A stretch of DNA of 41,836 nt from Microbacteriaceae bacterium (GTDB lineage Bacteria; Actinomycetota; Actinomycetes; Actinomycetales; Microbacteriaceae), in assembly GCA_025352325.1 (NCBI GenBank), contig JANXTR010000011.1, forward strand, positions 1-41,836, read 5' to 3'. A program made the position numbers and the translations under genes. The notes beneath the pieces were generated by a model. It made no database searches. It saw only the letters and a program-made list of their open reading frames with translations, and was not told the origin of the DNA. Positions within the stretch are counted from its first letter, which is position 1. Each line of letters begins with the position of its first letter. Shown one piece after another: positions 17,438 through 25,599 of the stretch.

Positions 17438-18052
17438 CTAGGCGGAGACTGTCCCACGCCGGCCAGCCGACGACAGCACCGCGAGCACGATCCCGCCCGC
17501 GAGCAGCAGCGCCAGCCCGAGTGTGCCGACCGGGAAGTACACGTGCGACTTCCACACGAGCAGCGCGCCCACGACGGCGAGCGCCCCGGGCACTGCGCGC
17601 ACCCCGTACGACCGCATCACGCCGATGGTCGCCGCCGCCCAGGCGACCGCTAGCCCGATCGCACCGATCGGCCCAAAGACGCCGGCGATCGCGTATAGGG
17701 ACGACTTCGCCTCGGGATGCCCCGCCAGCTGCACCGAGCCCGCCGCGATACCGGCCAGGGCATCCAAGCCCGTGTAGTAGACCGCGAACAGGAAGCCGCC
17801 GACTCCGGCGATCCACCGCCACGGCTGGGCGCTGCGGCGACTGGCGATCCACGGCCCGGCCCCGATGAGCGGGAACACCGGCAGCAGGATGATGTGCAGG
17901 TTCCGCCACCAGATGGCCGTCGACGCGGTCAGGCTCACGGGATGCGTCAATCCGATCGTCAGCGCGAGCAGCAGCGGCACGGCCACCGCCGCCACGAGTG
18001 CGGCGCGCCGCACGTGGCTCGAGGGGGATGCGTCAGGCTCCGGCAGCGGCAT
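17438..18052 (-). CDS. Integral membrane protein of unknown function
   Basis: The product has 204 residues with about six hydrophobic segments: ALVAAVAVPLLLALTIGL, NLHIILLPVFPLIGAGPWIA, WIAGVGGFLFAVYYTGLDAL, IAGVFGPIGAIGLAVAWAAA, ALAVVGALLVWKSHVYFPVG and LGLALLLAGGIVLAVL. The H-x2-LLP and YYTGLDALAG stretches look conserved but no named family was recognised. The start ATG 18052 is supported by TAGCAT exactly 6 nt upstream, which predicts a leaderless mRNA. It is 9 nt upstream of the P-loop kinase relic and probably shares its transcript. Confidence 0.7.
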   Translation of the reverse strand: MPLPEPDASPSSHVRRAALVAAVAVPLLLALTIGLTHPVSLTASTAIWWRNLHIILLPVFPLIGAGPWIASRRSAQPWRWIAGVGGFLFAVYYTGLDALAGIAAGSVQLAGHPEAKSSLYAIAGVFGPIGAIGLAVAWAAATIGVMRSYGVRAVPGALAVVGALLVWKSHVYFPVGTLGLALLLAGGIVLAVLSSAGRRGTVSA

Positions 18053-18058
18053 TTGTCC

Positions 18059-18064
18059 ATGCTA
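18059..18064 (-). promoter_or_regulatory. -10 hexamer of the membrane protein gene
   Basis: TAGCAT on the minus strand, 6 nt before ATG 18052; identical in sequence and spacing to the hexamer before histidine kinase 1 at 35041. Confidence 0.5.
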
Positions 18065-18089
18065 CGGACGACACACAGCCGACCGGCGA

Positions 18090-18111
18090 GCCCACAGCGG
18101 GCCCACAGCGG
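18090..18111 (+). repeat. 11-bp tandem duplication in a divergent promoter region
   Basis: GCCCACAGCGG occurs twice back to back (18090-18100 and 18101-18111) between the divergent membrane-protein and aminotransferase genes. It could be a paired operator or a simple duplication. Confidence 0.6.
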
Positions 18112-18173
18112 GGGTGCCACGGCCTCGACGGTGGTCTCTTGCCGGTTCCCGGCCCCGGGACGATCATCGTCAC

Positions 18174-19220
18174 ATGACCTCGGACGCCCTGACCACCGCC
18201 ATCGCACAGTTCGGTGACCCGCGCGGCTATCTCGCGGTGGCATCCATCGGGCTTCCGCCCCGCTCGGCCGTCGAGGCCCTGACCGCCGACCTCGCGGCGT
18301 GGGCGGTCGCCGACCGCGATCCGCAGGGCTACGACCCGGTGATCGCGCGCACCCGTGCGCACTACGCCCGACTCGTGGGCGTGCCCGAGAGCCGAGTCGC
18401 CCAGGGATCGCAGACCTCGGTGCTCACGGCGACGGTCGCGGCGGCTGTCCCGGACGGTGCAGAGGTGGTCGTCGCGGACGGGGACTTCTCGTCGATCGTG
18501 TTCCCCTTCTTGCAGCGCCGCGGCATCCGGGTGCGCTCCGTGCCCCTCGAGGCGCTCGCCGCCTCCGTCGGCGACGACACCTGGCTCGTCGCGTTCTCGC
18601 TCGTGCAGTCCGGCACCGGGGTGGTGGCCGACGTCGCCGCGATCCGCCAGGCCGCGGGGCGGACCGGCACCTTCACCTTCTGCGATGTCACGCAGGCTGC
18701 GGGCGTGCATCCGGTCGACGCCGCGCTCTTCGATGTGACCGTCTGCCACAGCTACAAGTGGCTTTGCGCGCCGCGCGGGGTCGCTTTCATGACCCTGAGC
18801 GAGCGGATCGACGCGCAGCTCACCCCCGTCCAGGCCGGCTGGTACGCGGGCGACGACGTCTGGCAGAGCGTCTACGGGCCCACCATGCATCTCGCTCAGG
18901 ACGCCCGGCGCTTCGATGTCTCGCCGGCCTGGCAGGCGTGGATCGGCGCCGAGCAGTCGATCGGCCTGTTCGCGGGCCTCGACATCGCCGAGGTCTGGGA
19001 GCGCACCGCCGGCCTGGGCGACCAGCTCTGTGAGGCCCTCGGCATCCCGCAGCAGCATCAGGCGATCGTGACCTGGCCGGATGCCTCGGGGCACGAGTTG
19101 CGCACGCTGATCGAGTCCGGCATCCGCGTGTCGGGTCGCGCGGGGCGCCTGCGCGCCTCGTTCCATCTGTGGAACGATGAGCGCGACGTCGCGGCCGTCG
19201 TCACCGCGCTGCGGGGCTGA
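18174..19220 (+). CDS. Class V aminotransferase-fold PLP enzyme
   Basis: The product has 348 residues from ATG 18174. It has the fold-type I features of class V aminotransferases and kynureninase/cysteine desulfurase-like enzymes: the substrate entry loop YLAVASIGLPPRS, QGSQTSVLTATVAAAVP in the cofactor-phosphate region, FCDVTQAAGVHPVDAALFDV (cofactor-ring Asp), and CHSYKWLCAPRGVAFM, whose Lys should form the Schiff base with PLP. RASFHLWNDERDV at the end is typical. The substrate cannot be assigned; the closest overall pattern is annotated simply as aminotransferase class V in actinobacteria. It is separated from glyS by 73 nt and is probably monocistronic. Confidence 0.82.
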   Translation: MTSDALTTAIAQFGDPRGYLAVASIGLPPRSAVEALTADLAAWAVADRDPQGYDPVIARTRAHYARLVGVPESRVAQGSQTSVLTATVAAAVPDGAEVVVADGDFSSIVFPFLQRRGIRVRSVPLEALAASVGDDTWLVAFSLVQSGTGVVADVAAIRQAAGRTGTFTFCDVTQAAGVHPVDAALFDVTVCHSYKWLCAPRGVAFMTLSERIDAQLTPVQAGWYAGDDVWQSVYGPTMHLAQDARRFDVSPAWQAWIGAEQSIGLFAGLDIAEVWERTAGLGDQLCEALGIPQQHQAIVTWPDASGHELRTLIESGIRVSGRAGRLRASFHLWNDERDVAAVVTALRG

Positions 19221-19230
19221 CGGCCACCGA

Positions 19231-19236
19231 TAAGCT
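19231..19236 (+). promoter_or_regulatory. -10-like hexamer of glyS
   Basis: TAAGCT (19231-19236, within GATAAGCT) predicts a start of transcription near 19243 and a 5' leader of about 50 nt. GGAG near 19282 serves as Shine-Dalgarno for GTG 19294. No T-box structure fits in this short leader. Confidence 0.4.
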
Positions 19237-19293
19237 GGCCTCTCGCACCTCACCACCGCGCAGCCAGCGCGGCGCACATCTGGAGTACACCTC

Positions 19294-20679
19294 GTGGCCA
19301 CGCCCAATCCGCTCGAATCGATCATCTCCCTCGCGAAGCGTCGTGGCTTCGTCTTCCAGTCCGGGGAGATCTACGGGGGCTCGCGCTCGGCGTGGGACTA
19401 CGGGCCGCTTGGCGCCGCGCTGAAGGAGAACATCAAGCGCGAGTGGTGGAAGTTCATGGTGCAGAGCCGTGACGACATCGTCGGCATCGACTCCTCGGTC
19501 ATCCTGCCTCGCCAGGTCTGGGAGGCATCCGGTCACGTCGAGGTCTTCTCCGACCCGCTGGTGGAGTCTCTCCACACGCACAAGCGCTACCGTGCCGATC
19601 ACCTGCTTGAGGCGTACGAGGAGAAGCACGGCCACCCGCCAGCCAACGGTCTTGCCGACATTCGCGACCCCGACACCGGCCAGCCTGGATCGTGGACCGA
19701 GCCGCAGAACTTCTCGGGCCTGCTCAAGACCTTCCTCGGCCCGGTCGACAACGAGGAGGGGATGGCGTACCTCCGCCCCGAGACCGCTCAGGGCATCTTC
19801 GTCAACTTCGCCAACGTGCTCTCGAGTGCGCGCATGAAGCCCCCGTTCGGCATCGCCCAGGTCGGCAAGAGCTTCCGCAACGAGATCACGCCCGGCAACT
19901 TCATCTTCCGCACGCGCGAGTTCGAGCAGATGGAGATGGAGTTTTTCGTCGAGCCGGGTACCGACGAGACCTGGTTCGATTACTGGATCGACGCCAGCGA
20001 GGAGTTCTACCTCGGTCACGGCATCAACCCAGACAACATCCGCCGCTTCGAACACCCGAAGGAGAAGCTCTCCCACTACTCGAAGCGCACCGTCGACCTC
20101 GAGTATCGCTTCCGCTTCGCCGGCAGCGAGTGGGGCGAGCTGATGGGTGTCGCCAACCGGACCGACTTCGACCTGCGCACGCACTCCGAGAAGTCGGGCG
20201 TCGATCTGTCGTACTTCGACCAGACCAAGAACGAGCGCTGGACGCCGTACGTGATCGAGCCGGCGTTCGGCTTGACCCGGGCGCTGATGGCGTTCCTGGT
20301 CGACGCGTACTCCGAAGACGAAGCCCCTAATACCAAGGGGGGCGTCGATAAGCGCACCGTGCTCCGGCTTGACCGCCGACTGGCCCCGGTGAAGGTCGCC
20401 GTGCTGCCGCTATCGCGCAACGAGCAACTCACCCCGATCGCCAAGGAGCTCGCCACCGAGCTGCGCAAGCACTGGATGATCGAGTTCGACGACGCCGGCG
20501 CGATCGGTCGTAGGTACCGCCGCCAGGACGAGATCGGCACTCCCTTCGCCGTGACCATCGACTTCGACACCCTCGATGACAGGGCCGTCACCGTGCGCGA
20601 GCGCGACACCATGGGCCAGGAGCGCGTGTCGCTGGATCGCTTGGTCGGGTACCTGGCCGAGCGGCTGCTCGGATCTTGA
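19294..20679 (+). CDS. glyS: Glycyl-tRNA synthetase (alpha2, eukaryote-like type)
   Basis: This class II synthetase charges tRNA-Gly. The 461-residue protein starts GTG ([20 protein letters not shown]) and shows motif 1 region [12 protein letters not shown], motif 2 [25 protein letters not shown], and motif 3 [19 protein letters not shown]. The C-terminal anticodon-binding domain reads [17 protein letters not shown] through [14 protein letters not shown]. The length is that of the dimeric GlyQS-independent type normal in actinobacteria. Its stop overlaps the TTG start of the next gene (TTGA). Confidence 0.97.
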   Translation: MATPNPLESIISLAKRRGFVFQSGEIYGGSRSAWDYGPLGAALKENIKREWWKFMVQSRDDIVGIDSSVILPRQVWEASGHVEVFSDPLVESLHTHKRYRADHLLEAYEEKHGHPPANGLADIRDPDTGQPGSWTEPQNFSGLLKTFLGPVDNEEGMAYLRPETAQGIFVNFANVLSSARMKPPFGIAQVGKSFRNEITPGNFIFRTREFEQMEMEFFVEPGTDETWFDYWIDASEEFYLGHGINPDNIRRFEHPKEKLSHYSKRTVDLEYRFRFAGSEWGELMGVANRTDFDLRTHSEKSGVDLSYFDQTKNERWTPYVIEPAFGLTRALMAFLVDAYSEDEAPNTKGGVDKRTVLRLDRRLAPVKVAVLPLSRNEQLTPIAKELATELRKHWMIEFDDAGAIGRRYRRQDEIGTPFAVTIDFDTLDDRAVTVRERDTMGQERVSLDRLVGYLAERLLGS

Positions 20680-21668
20680 CGGATCTGCGCTTCACGCGCC
20701 TGCTGCGCGCTCTGCCGTCGTACCGCTGGTGGAAACCGCTCGTGGCGCTGTTGCTCGCCATCGTGATGTGGGTGATCTTCCAGGTGCTGGTGGGCGGGGC
20801 CGGCGTCGTGATCGAGCTCGTGCGGGGCGGCATCCGGACCGACTCCACCAAGCACCTCACGAAAGACATCACCGCGTTCCTGACCATCGACACGGCGAAC
20901 CCACTGTCGATCGTGGCGGGCCTCGGCGGAGTTGCCACGCTGCTCCCGGCGGTCGTCCTGGCCTATCTCATCGTCGGGTTGCGTCCGGTCTCCGTGCTCC
21001 GTTCGGTGACCCTCCGACTTCGCTGGCGGTGGATGGCGCTGTGCCTGATCCCCGCCGTCCTGATCACCTTGATCGCCACCGGCGTCGGGTTCATCGGTAC
21101 CGGTCTGCTCAGCCCGCCGACCGTGCCGCTGGGCACCTTCGTGCTCTGCGCGGTGCTCATCATCGTTCTCACGCCGATCCAGGCGGCCGCCGAGGAGTTC
21201 GCCTTCCGCGGGCTGCTCATGCAGATGTTCGGCTCCTGGATCCGCTGGGCGCGACTCGTCGTGCCGATGGCCGCCGTGGTCTTCGCCGCGGCCCACACGC
21301 AGTACATCGGCTGGGCGACCATCGACGTCTTCGTGTTCGCGCTGGTCGCGGGCTACCTGACCTGGCGGACGGGCGGGCTCGAAGCGGGGATCGCGCTGCA
21401 CTGCGCAAACAACACCGTCGCGTTCCTCGTCCTGGCCACGAGCGTCACCGGCGGCACGCGCAACACCGGTGGCTCGGGCAACCTCGTCTCGCTCATCGTG
21501 GCGATCATCACGATGGGGCTCTATGTCGTGGCGGTCGAGTGGCTGGCCCGACGTCGCGGCATCGTGAGCGTGCTGAAGCCGGTCGTGCCCGCAGCCGCAC
21601 CCGCAGCCGTGGATGCCGCGTCGCTCGACTCGAACGGCGGGGCCTCGGCGCCCGCGGGGGAAAGCTGA
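20676..21668 (+). CDS. CPBP-family intramembrane glutamic endopeptidase
   Basis: The product has 330 residues with about eight hydrophobic segments and the CPBP/Abi (Rce1-like) active-site motifs: AAEEFAFRG (Glu173, Glu174, Arg178), VVFAAAHTQ (His207) and the final [11 protein letters not shown]. Relatives cleave prenylated or other membrane peptides, and in bacteria some protect against bacteriocins or process regulatory peptides; the target here is unknown. The TTG start overlaps the glyS stop and gives [20 protein letters not shown], a reasonable cytosolic N terminus. The C terminus is an Ala/Pro-rich tail. It is likely transcribed with glyS and the following oxidoreductase gene. Confidence 0.88.
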   Translation: MTDLRFTRLLRALPSYRWWKPLVALLLAIVMWVIFQVLVGGAGVVIELVRGGIRTDSTKHLTKDITAFLTIDTANPLSIVAGLGGVATLLPAVVLAYLIVGLRPVSVLRSVTLRLRWRWMALCLIPAVLITLIATGVGFIGTGLLSPPTVPLGTFVLCAVLIIVLTPIQAAAEEFAFRGLLMQMFGSWIRWARLVVPMAAVVFAAAHTQYIGWATIDVFVFALVAGYLTWRTGGLEAGIALHCANNTVAFLVLATSVTGGTRNTGGSGNLVSLIVAIITMGLYVVAVEWLARRRGIVSVLKPVVPAAAPAAVDAASLDSNGGASAPAGES

Positions 21669-21691
21669 CGCGTCATCCGGTTGAGCCGGGT

Positions 21692-22309
21692 ATGAGTACT
21701 GCTGTCAAGGTGGACGTCTGGTCTGACATCGCGTGCCCGTGGTGCTTCATCGGCAAGCGCAAGTTCGAGGCGGGCGCCGTCGAGTTCGGGGGAGAGGTCG
21801 AGGTCCGACACCACTCCTTCGAACTCTCGCCCGACACCCCCGTCGACTTCGACGGCAGCGAGCAGGACTACCTGGTGACCCGCGGCTTCCCGGCCGACCA
21901 GATCACCGTGCTCGGCTACCAGCTCATCCACTACGCCAAGGCCCACGGTCGCCAGCTCGAGTTGAAGGAGCGACTACTCGCCGCCTACTTCGAGGAGGGC
22001 AAGCACGTCGGTCGCGTCGAGGATCTGGCCGACCTCGCGGCGGAGCTCGGCTTCGACCGCGACGATGTGGTCCGTTCGCTCAACTCGAACGAGTACCTGG
22101 CCGACGTCAAAGCCGATCAGGCGCTGGCGATCGAGTACGGCATCCAGGGCGTGCCGTACTTCGTGATCGACGACAGGTACGGGGTGTCGGGCGCTCAGGA
22201 GATCCGCGGCGATGCGGATGCGGCATCCTGCGAGGGCGAGTTCTGCGAGCTTCCGGCCCATCGCGAGCAAGCGGTCATCAACCGCCGCATCGACGCAGAC
22301 CTGATCTGA
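21692..22309 (+). CDS. DsbA family oxidoreductase (FrnE-like)
   Basis: This is a cytoplasmic thioredoxin-fold protein with the DsbA insertion: VDVWSDIACPWCFIGKRKF carries the C-P-W-C active site, YQLIHYAKAHGRQLELKERL the helical insertion, and YGIQGVPYFVIDDRYGVSGAQ the cis-Pro loop. There is no signal peptide, as in FrnE/2-hydroxychromene isomerase relatives. The product has 205 residues, about 25-30 shorter than the usual 230-240. After GVSGAQ the final helix seems missing and the sequence moves at once to GDADAASCEGEFCELP, the usual Cys-containing tail. It may have lost an internal segment in frame, and activity is uncertain. Substrate unknown. Confidence 0.82.
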   Translation: MSTAVKVDVWSDIACPWCFIGKRKFEAGAVEFGGEVEVRHHSFELSPDTPVDFDGSEQDYLVTRGFPADQITVLGYQLIHYAKAHGRQLELKERLLAAYFEEGKHVGRVEDLADLAAELGFDRDDVVRSLNSNEYLADVKADQALAIEYGIQGVPYFVIDDRYGVSGAQEIRGDADAASCEGEFCELPAHREQAVINRRIDADLI

Positions 22310-22347
22310 CGGCGGCGCAAGCGTCGTACGCGCCGAGACGTCGCAAT

Positions 22348-22375
22348 CTGCTCGAACTGAGCCGATTTCGAGCAG
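22348..22375. terminator. Hairpin between convergent dsbA-like and ybaK genes
   Basis: CTGCTCGAA (22348-22356) and TTCGAGCAG (22367-22375) form a perfect 9-bp stem with a 10-nt loop in the 99-nt gap between converging genes. No U-run follows on either side, so termination is only probable. Confidence 0.45.
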
Positions 22376-22408
22376 TGCGTGCCGTTTCGACGAGCTCGGC
22401 AGCGGCTC

Positions 22409-22905
22409 TCAGCCGCGCGGCGCCAACTCGTCGCTGATGTCGGCGACCGTCGCCTCAAGCCCGGCGATCAGCTGATCGGCGTCGGCGAACGCGCTGAGCC
22501 CATGCTCCCCGGCGCCCAGTGAGACGCGGCGGCCGACGACGCGCTCGTCGACGTACACCGGCCACGCGCCGTCGTCGAGCCGAGCGGCGTGATCGTGCCA
22601 CGCTCGTAGCCGGTCGCCTCCAGCGCGATGGTCGCCTCGGGCAGCTGCAACTTGTTGACCCCGACCACCGCGCGGAGCTTCGCCCACGAGATCTGCCGGT
22701 CGCCCGGGATCTCGGCGAAGAGGAACGTCCCGTCGTGGCGTTTCACGACGAGCGACTTGACGATGTCGGCGGGCTGGATCCCGAGGATCTCGGCGGCCTC
22801 CTCGAGAGAACGGGCGTTGGTGCGCTCCACGAACTCCAGCTCGATGCCTCGGGACGCGGCATCCGCGGCGACCCGGCTGCGTCCGCTTTCGGGCTCTGTC
22901 GGCAT
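22409..22905 (-). pseudogene. Frameshifted YbaK/EbsC-type aminoacyl-tRNA deacylase
   Basis: From ATG 22905 the frame encodes a normal YbaK/EbsC start: IELEFVERTNARSLEEAAEI, LGIQPADIVKSLVVKRHDGT and FLFAEIPGDRQISWAKLRAV, then GVNKLQLPEATIALEATGYE followed by RGTITPLGS. Near 22583 the family continuation DDGAWPVYVDERVVGRRVSL and GAGEHGLSAFADADQLI is found in another frame, ending at 22409. One missing base restores a full product of about 165 residues. Such proteins hydrolyse mischarged Cys- or Ala-tRNA-Pro and relatives. As written, the gene gives a truncated protein with an unrelated tail, through real decay or a sequence error. Confidence 0.8.
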
Positions 22906-22923
22906 GCGCACGGACCTTTCTGG

Positions 22924-22929
22924 GAGAAT
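22924..22929 (+). promoter_or_regulatory. -10-like hexamer of dusB
   Basis: GAGAAT, 6 nt before GTG 22936, predicts a leaderless transcript; the gap to the divergent ybaK start is only 30 nt. Confidence 0.4.
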
Positions 22930-22935
22930 CGAGGC

Positions 22936-24090
22936 GTGTCCACGATATCCGCGCCCGTCGCGCCGCTCATGATCGGGCCCCTCGCGCTCGATGTGCCGGT
23001 CGTGCTGGCGCCAATGGCGGGCATTACGAACACGGCGTTCCGTCGGCTCTGCCGCGAGTACGGTGCCGGGCTCTACGTCAGCGAGATGATCACGAGCCGC
23101 GCCCTGGTCGAGCGGACGCCCGAGAGCCTCCGACTGATCACGCACCACGAGTCGGAGACGACGCGCAGCATCCAGCTCTACGGTGTCGACCCGAAGACGG
23201 TCGCCGAGGCCGTCACGATGCTGGTCGCCGAAGACCGCGCCGACCACATCGACCTCAACTTCGGTTGCCCGGTGCCGAAGGTCACGCGCAAGGGCGGCGG
23301 CGCGGCGCTGCCGTGGAAGCTCGACCTGTTCCGCGACATCGTCGGGAGCGCCGTCCAGGCCGCCGGCGCGCTGCCGCTGACGATCAAGATGCGCAAAGGC
23401 ATCGACGCCGACCACCTGACGTACCTGGAGGCGGGCCGCATCGCCGAGGGCGCGGGGGTCGCGAGCATCGCGCTGCACGCGCGTACGGCATCAGAGTTCT
23501 ATTCGGGGCACGCCGACTGGTCGGCGATCGAGAAGCTGAAGAACACGATCACGAGCGTGCCCGTGCTCGGCAACGGCGACATTTGGAGCGCCGAGGATGC
23601 CCTCCGCATGGTCGACGAGACCGGGTGCGACGGTGTCGTGGTGGGTCGTGGCTGCCTGGGGCGCCCGTGGCTGTTCGGGGATCTCGCGGCGGCGTTCCGG
23701 GGCGAAACCCTGAAGGCACAGCCCACGCTCGGCGAGGTCGCCGCGGCGTACCGCCGGCACGCCGAGTTACTCGTCGAGTTCTTTGACGACGAGGGGCGCG
23801 CTTGCCGTGACATCCGCAAGCACGTGGCCTGGTATTTCAAGGGGTACTCGGTCGGCGGCGAGCTGCGGGCGGCTCTCGCGACCAGCAGCAGCCTCGATGA
23901 GATCGACGAGCTGCTCAGCAATCTCGACCCCGCGCAGCCCTACCCGGGTGCCGATGCCGAGGGTCAGCGCGGGCGGGCCGGAACGCCGAAGCAGCCCACC
24001 CTGCCGTATGGCTGGCTCGACAGTCGCGAGCTGAACGACACGCACCGCGCCGAGGTGGCCGAGGCCGAACTGCACCACAGCGGTGGCTGA
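22936..24090 (+). CDS. dusB: tRNA-dihydrouridine synthase (DusB type)
   Basis: This FMN-dependent enzyme reduces uridines in the tRNA D-loop. The 384-residue TIM barrel shows VVLAPMAGITNTAFRRLCRE, the catalytic-Cys loop DLNFGCPVPKVTRKGGGAAL (Cys111), TIKMRKGID, SIALHARTASEFYSGHADW, and the FMN-phosphate motif VLGNGDIWSAEDA / GVVVGRGCLGRPWLF. The C-terminal helical domain includes RDIRKHVAWYFKGY, which binds tRNA. GTG 22936 follows the promoter-like hexamer. The gene overlaps dgt by 8 bases, so expression is coupled; dusB-dgt-dnaG is a conserved actinobacterial order. Confidence 0.95.
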   Translation: MSTISAPVAPLMIGPLALDVPVVLAPMAGITNTAFRRLCREYGAGLYVSEMITSRALVERTPESLRLITHHESETTRSIQLYGVDPKTVAEAVTMLVAEDRADHIDLNFGCPVPKVTRKGGGAALPWKLDLFRDIVGSAVQAAGALPLTIKMRKGIDADHLTYLEAGRIAEGAGVASIALHARTASEFYSGHADWSAIEKLKNTITSVPVLGNGDIWSAEDALRMVDETGCDGVVVGRGCLGRPWLFGDLAAAFRGETLKAQPTLGEVAAAYRRHAELLVEFFDDEGRACRDIRKHVAWYFKGYSVGGELRAALATSSSLDEIDELLSNLDPAQPYPGADAEGQRGRAGTPKQPTLPYGWLDSRELNDTHRAEVAEAELHHSGG

Positions 24091-25351
24091 ACCAGACGCC
24101 GAGGGCTACCAGCAGGCGGATGCGGACCGCTGGTTCCCCGAGGAGCACTCCTCCCGACGCAGTGACTTCGCCCGAGATCGCGCGCGCCTGCTGCACTCGA
24201 GTGCGCTCCGGCGGCTCGCCGTCAAGACGCAGGTGCTCAGCCCGTCGGCGGGACTCGACTTCGCCCGCAACCGCCTGACCCACTCGCTCGAGGTCGCCCA
24301 GATCGGACGCGAGCTCGCCGTCAACCTGGGCCTCGATCCGGATGTCGTCGACACCGCCTGTCTCGCCCACGACCTCGGTCATCCGCCGTTCGGGCACAAC
24401 GGCGAGCGAGCGCTGAACGACTGGTCGCTCGACATCGGCGGTTTCGAAGGCAACGCGCAGACCCTGAGGTTGCTGACACGGCTGGAGCCGAAGGTGTTCA
24501 GCCCCGACGTCGACGGCGCCCCCGGGCGCAGCTACGGCCTGAACCTCACCCGAGCGAGCCTCGACGCGAGCTGCAAGTACCCGTGGCCGGAGGCCGACGG
24601 CATCCCCGACCCGAGCGGGCGCAGCAAGTTCGGCTTCTACGCGGATGACACCCCCGCCTTCGACTGGCTGCGCGCCGGGGCGCCCGCTCGGGTCCGCTGC
24701 ATCGAGGCCCAGGTCATGGATCTCAGCGACGACATCGCCTACTCGGTCCACGACTTCGAGGATGCGATCGTCAACGGCTACCTCGACGTGCCGGCCCTCG
24801 GCGCCCGCGCGGATCACGACGAGCTGGTCGACAGCATGTTCCGCTGGATCGGCGGCGAGGTTTCGCATGACGCGCTCATCGCCGCGTTCGACCGGCTGGA
24901 CAGCCTCGATGTCTGGCTCGAATCCTGGGACGGCAGCCGGCGCGATCTGGCGCGCCTGAAAGACCTGACGAGCCAGCTGATCGGCCGTTTCGCGGGGGAA
25001 TCGGTGCGGGCGACGCGCGCCGCGCATCCGCTGGGCTCGCTGACGCGGTTCGCTGCGGACGTCGAGGTTCCCGCCGACACTCGTGCCGAGATCGCGGTGC
25101 TCAAGGGCATCGTCGCAGCGAAGGTGATGTCGACCAACGCCCGGAAGCCGATCTACGCGCGGCAGCGCGGCATCCTGACCGAGCTCGCCGACCACCTCTG
25201 GGCGACCGGGCCGTCGCATCTCGACCTGGGGTTCCAGGCGGACTGGGCCGCGGCATCCGACGACACCGCACGCCGTCGCGTCGTCGTCGACCAGGTCGCG
25301 TCGCTGACCGACGTCTCCGCCAACGCTTGGCACGAGCGCTACCTGGGCTAG
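24083..25351 (+). CDS. dgt: Deoxyguanosinetriphosphate triphosphohydrolase-like HD protein
   Basis: This HD-domain dNTP triphosphohydrolase splits dNTPs to nucleoside and triphosphate and so tunes dNTP pools. The 422-residue product has RNRLTHSLEVAQIGR (His67) and the HD pair TACLAHDLGHPPFGHNGE (His96, Asp97) for metal binding. VMDLSDDIAYSVHDFEDA supplies the further Asp ligand. The start is GTG 24083, 8 bases inside dusB. Placement directly before dnaG is conserved and fits a link with DNA replication. The C-terminal RQRGILTELADHLW region is usual. Confidence 0.93.
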   Translation: MAEPDAEGYQQADADRWFPEEHSSRRSDFARDRARLLHSSALRRLAVKTQVLSPSAGLDFARNRLTHSLEVAQIGRELAVNLGLDPDVVDTACLAHDLGHPPFGHNGERALNDWSLDIGGFEGNAQTLRLLTRLEPKVFSPDVDGAPGRSYGLNLTRASLDASCKYPWPEADGIPDPSGRSKFGFYADDTPAFDWLRAGAPARVRCIEAQVMDLSDDIAYSVHDFEDAIVNGYLDVPALGARADHDELVDSMFRWIGGEVSHDALIAAFDRLDSLDVWLESWDGSRRDLARLKDLTSQLIGRFAGESVRATRAAHPLGSLTRFAADVEVPADTRAEIAVLKGIVAAKVMSTNARKPIYARQRGILTELADHLWATGPSHLDLGFQADWAAASDDTARRRVVVDQVASLTDVSANAWHERYLG

Positions 25352-25599
25352 TTGCGCTTCGAAAAGTAGCGCGCGCTGCAGTTCCTCGGCGCTGGCGCGA
25401 CTCGCAGGTAAGTCATGCCTCCGCTACGGGACCGCGGGGCTGGCACCCGGCGAACAGTGTGAAACGGGGGCGACCTAATCCGCCGAAGCCCCAGTGCGCA
25501 CCGTTCGTCGCGGCTCGCTCTGCCGTCGCGCCCGTCGCGGAGCGCACGACGAGGCACCGAGGCCAGCCAGCATCCTGGGCGACTCGTAGAATCACCACC
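25352..25599. other. Intergenic region with the dnaG promoter; nothing else recognised
   Basis: This 248-base gap between dgt and dnaG has no convincing frame on either strand and no recognised riboswitch or small RNA. It is GC-rich with several weak self-complementary words (around 25368-25400 and 25495-25555). Its only supported element is the -10-like hexamer before dnaG. Confidence 0.5.
25587..25592 (+). promoter_or_regulatory. -10 hexamer of dnaG
   Basis: TAGAAT, close to the consensus TATAAT, lies 7 nt before ATG 25600. It supports ATG 25600 as the true start and a leaderless or nearly leaderless mRNA. Confidence 0.5.

Noticed and set aside
20676-22309. One fused CPBP-DsbA reading frame, as the DsbA frame is open far upstream
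   Set aside because: The upstream part of that frame is out of phase with the CPBP motifs and Arg-rich; the DsbA family start is at ATG 21692.
22468-23478. Single long minus-strand gene joining ybaK with sequence opposite dusB
   Set aside because: The upstream part is antisense to the clear dusB gene; only the part from 22905 matches YbaK.
25352-25599. Riboswitch or small RNA upstream of dnaG
   Set aside because: No consensus core of a known riboswitch, no 6C-type loops and no terminator or SD-masking stem were found; only weak GC-rich self-complementarity.
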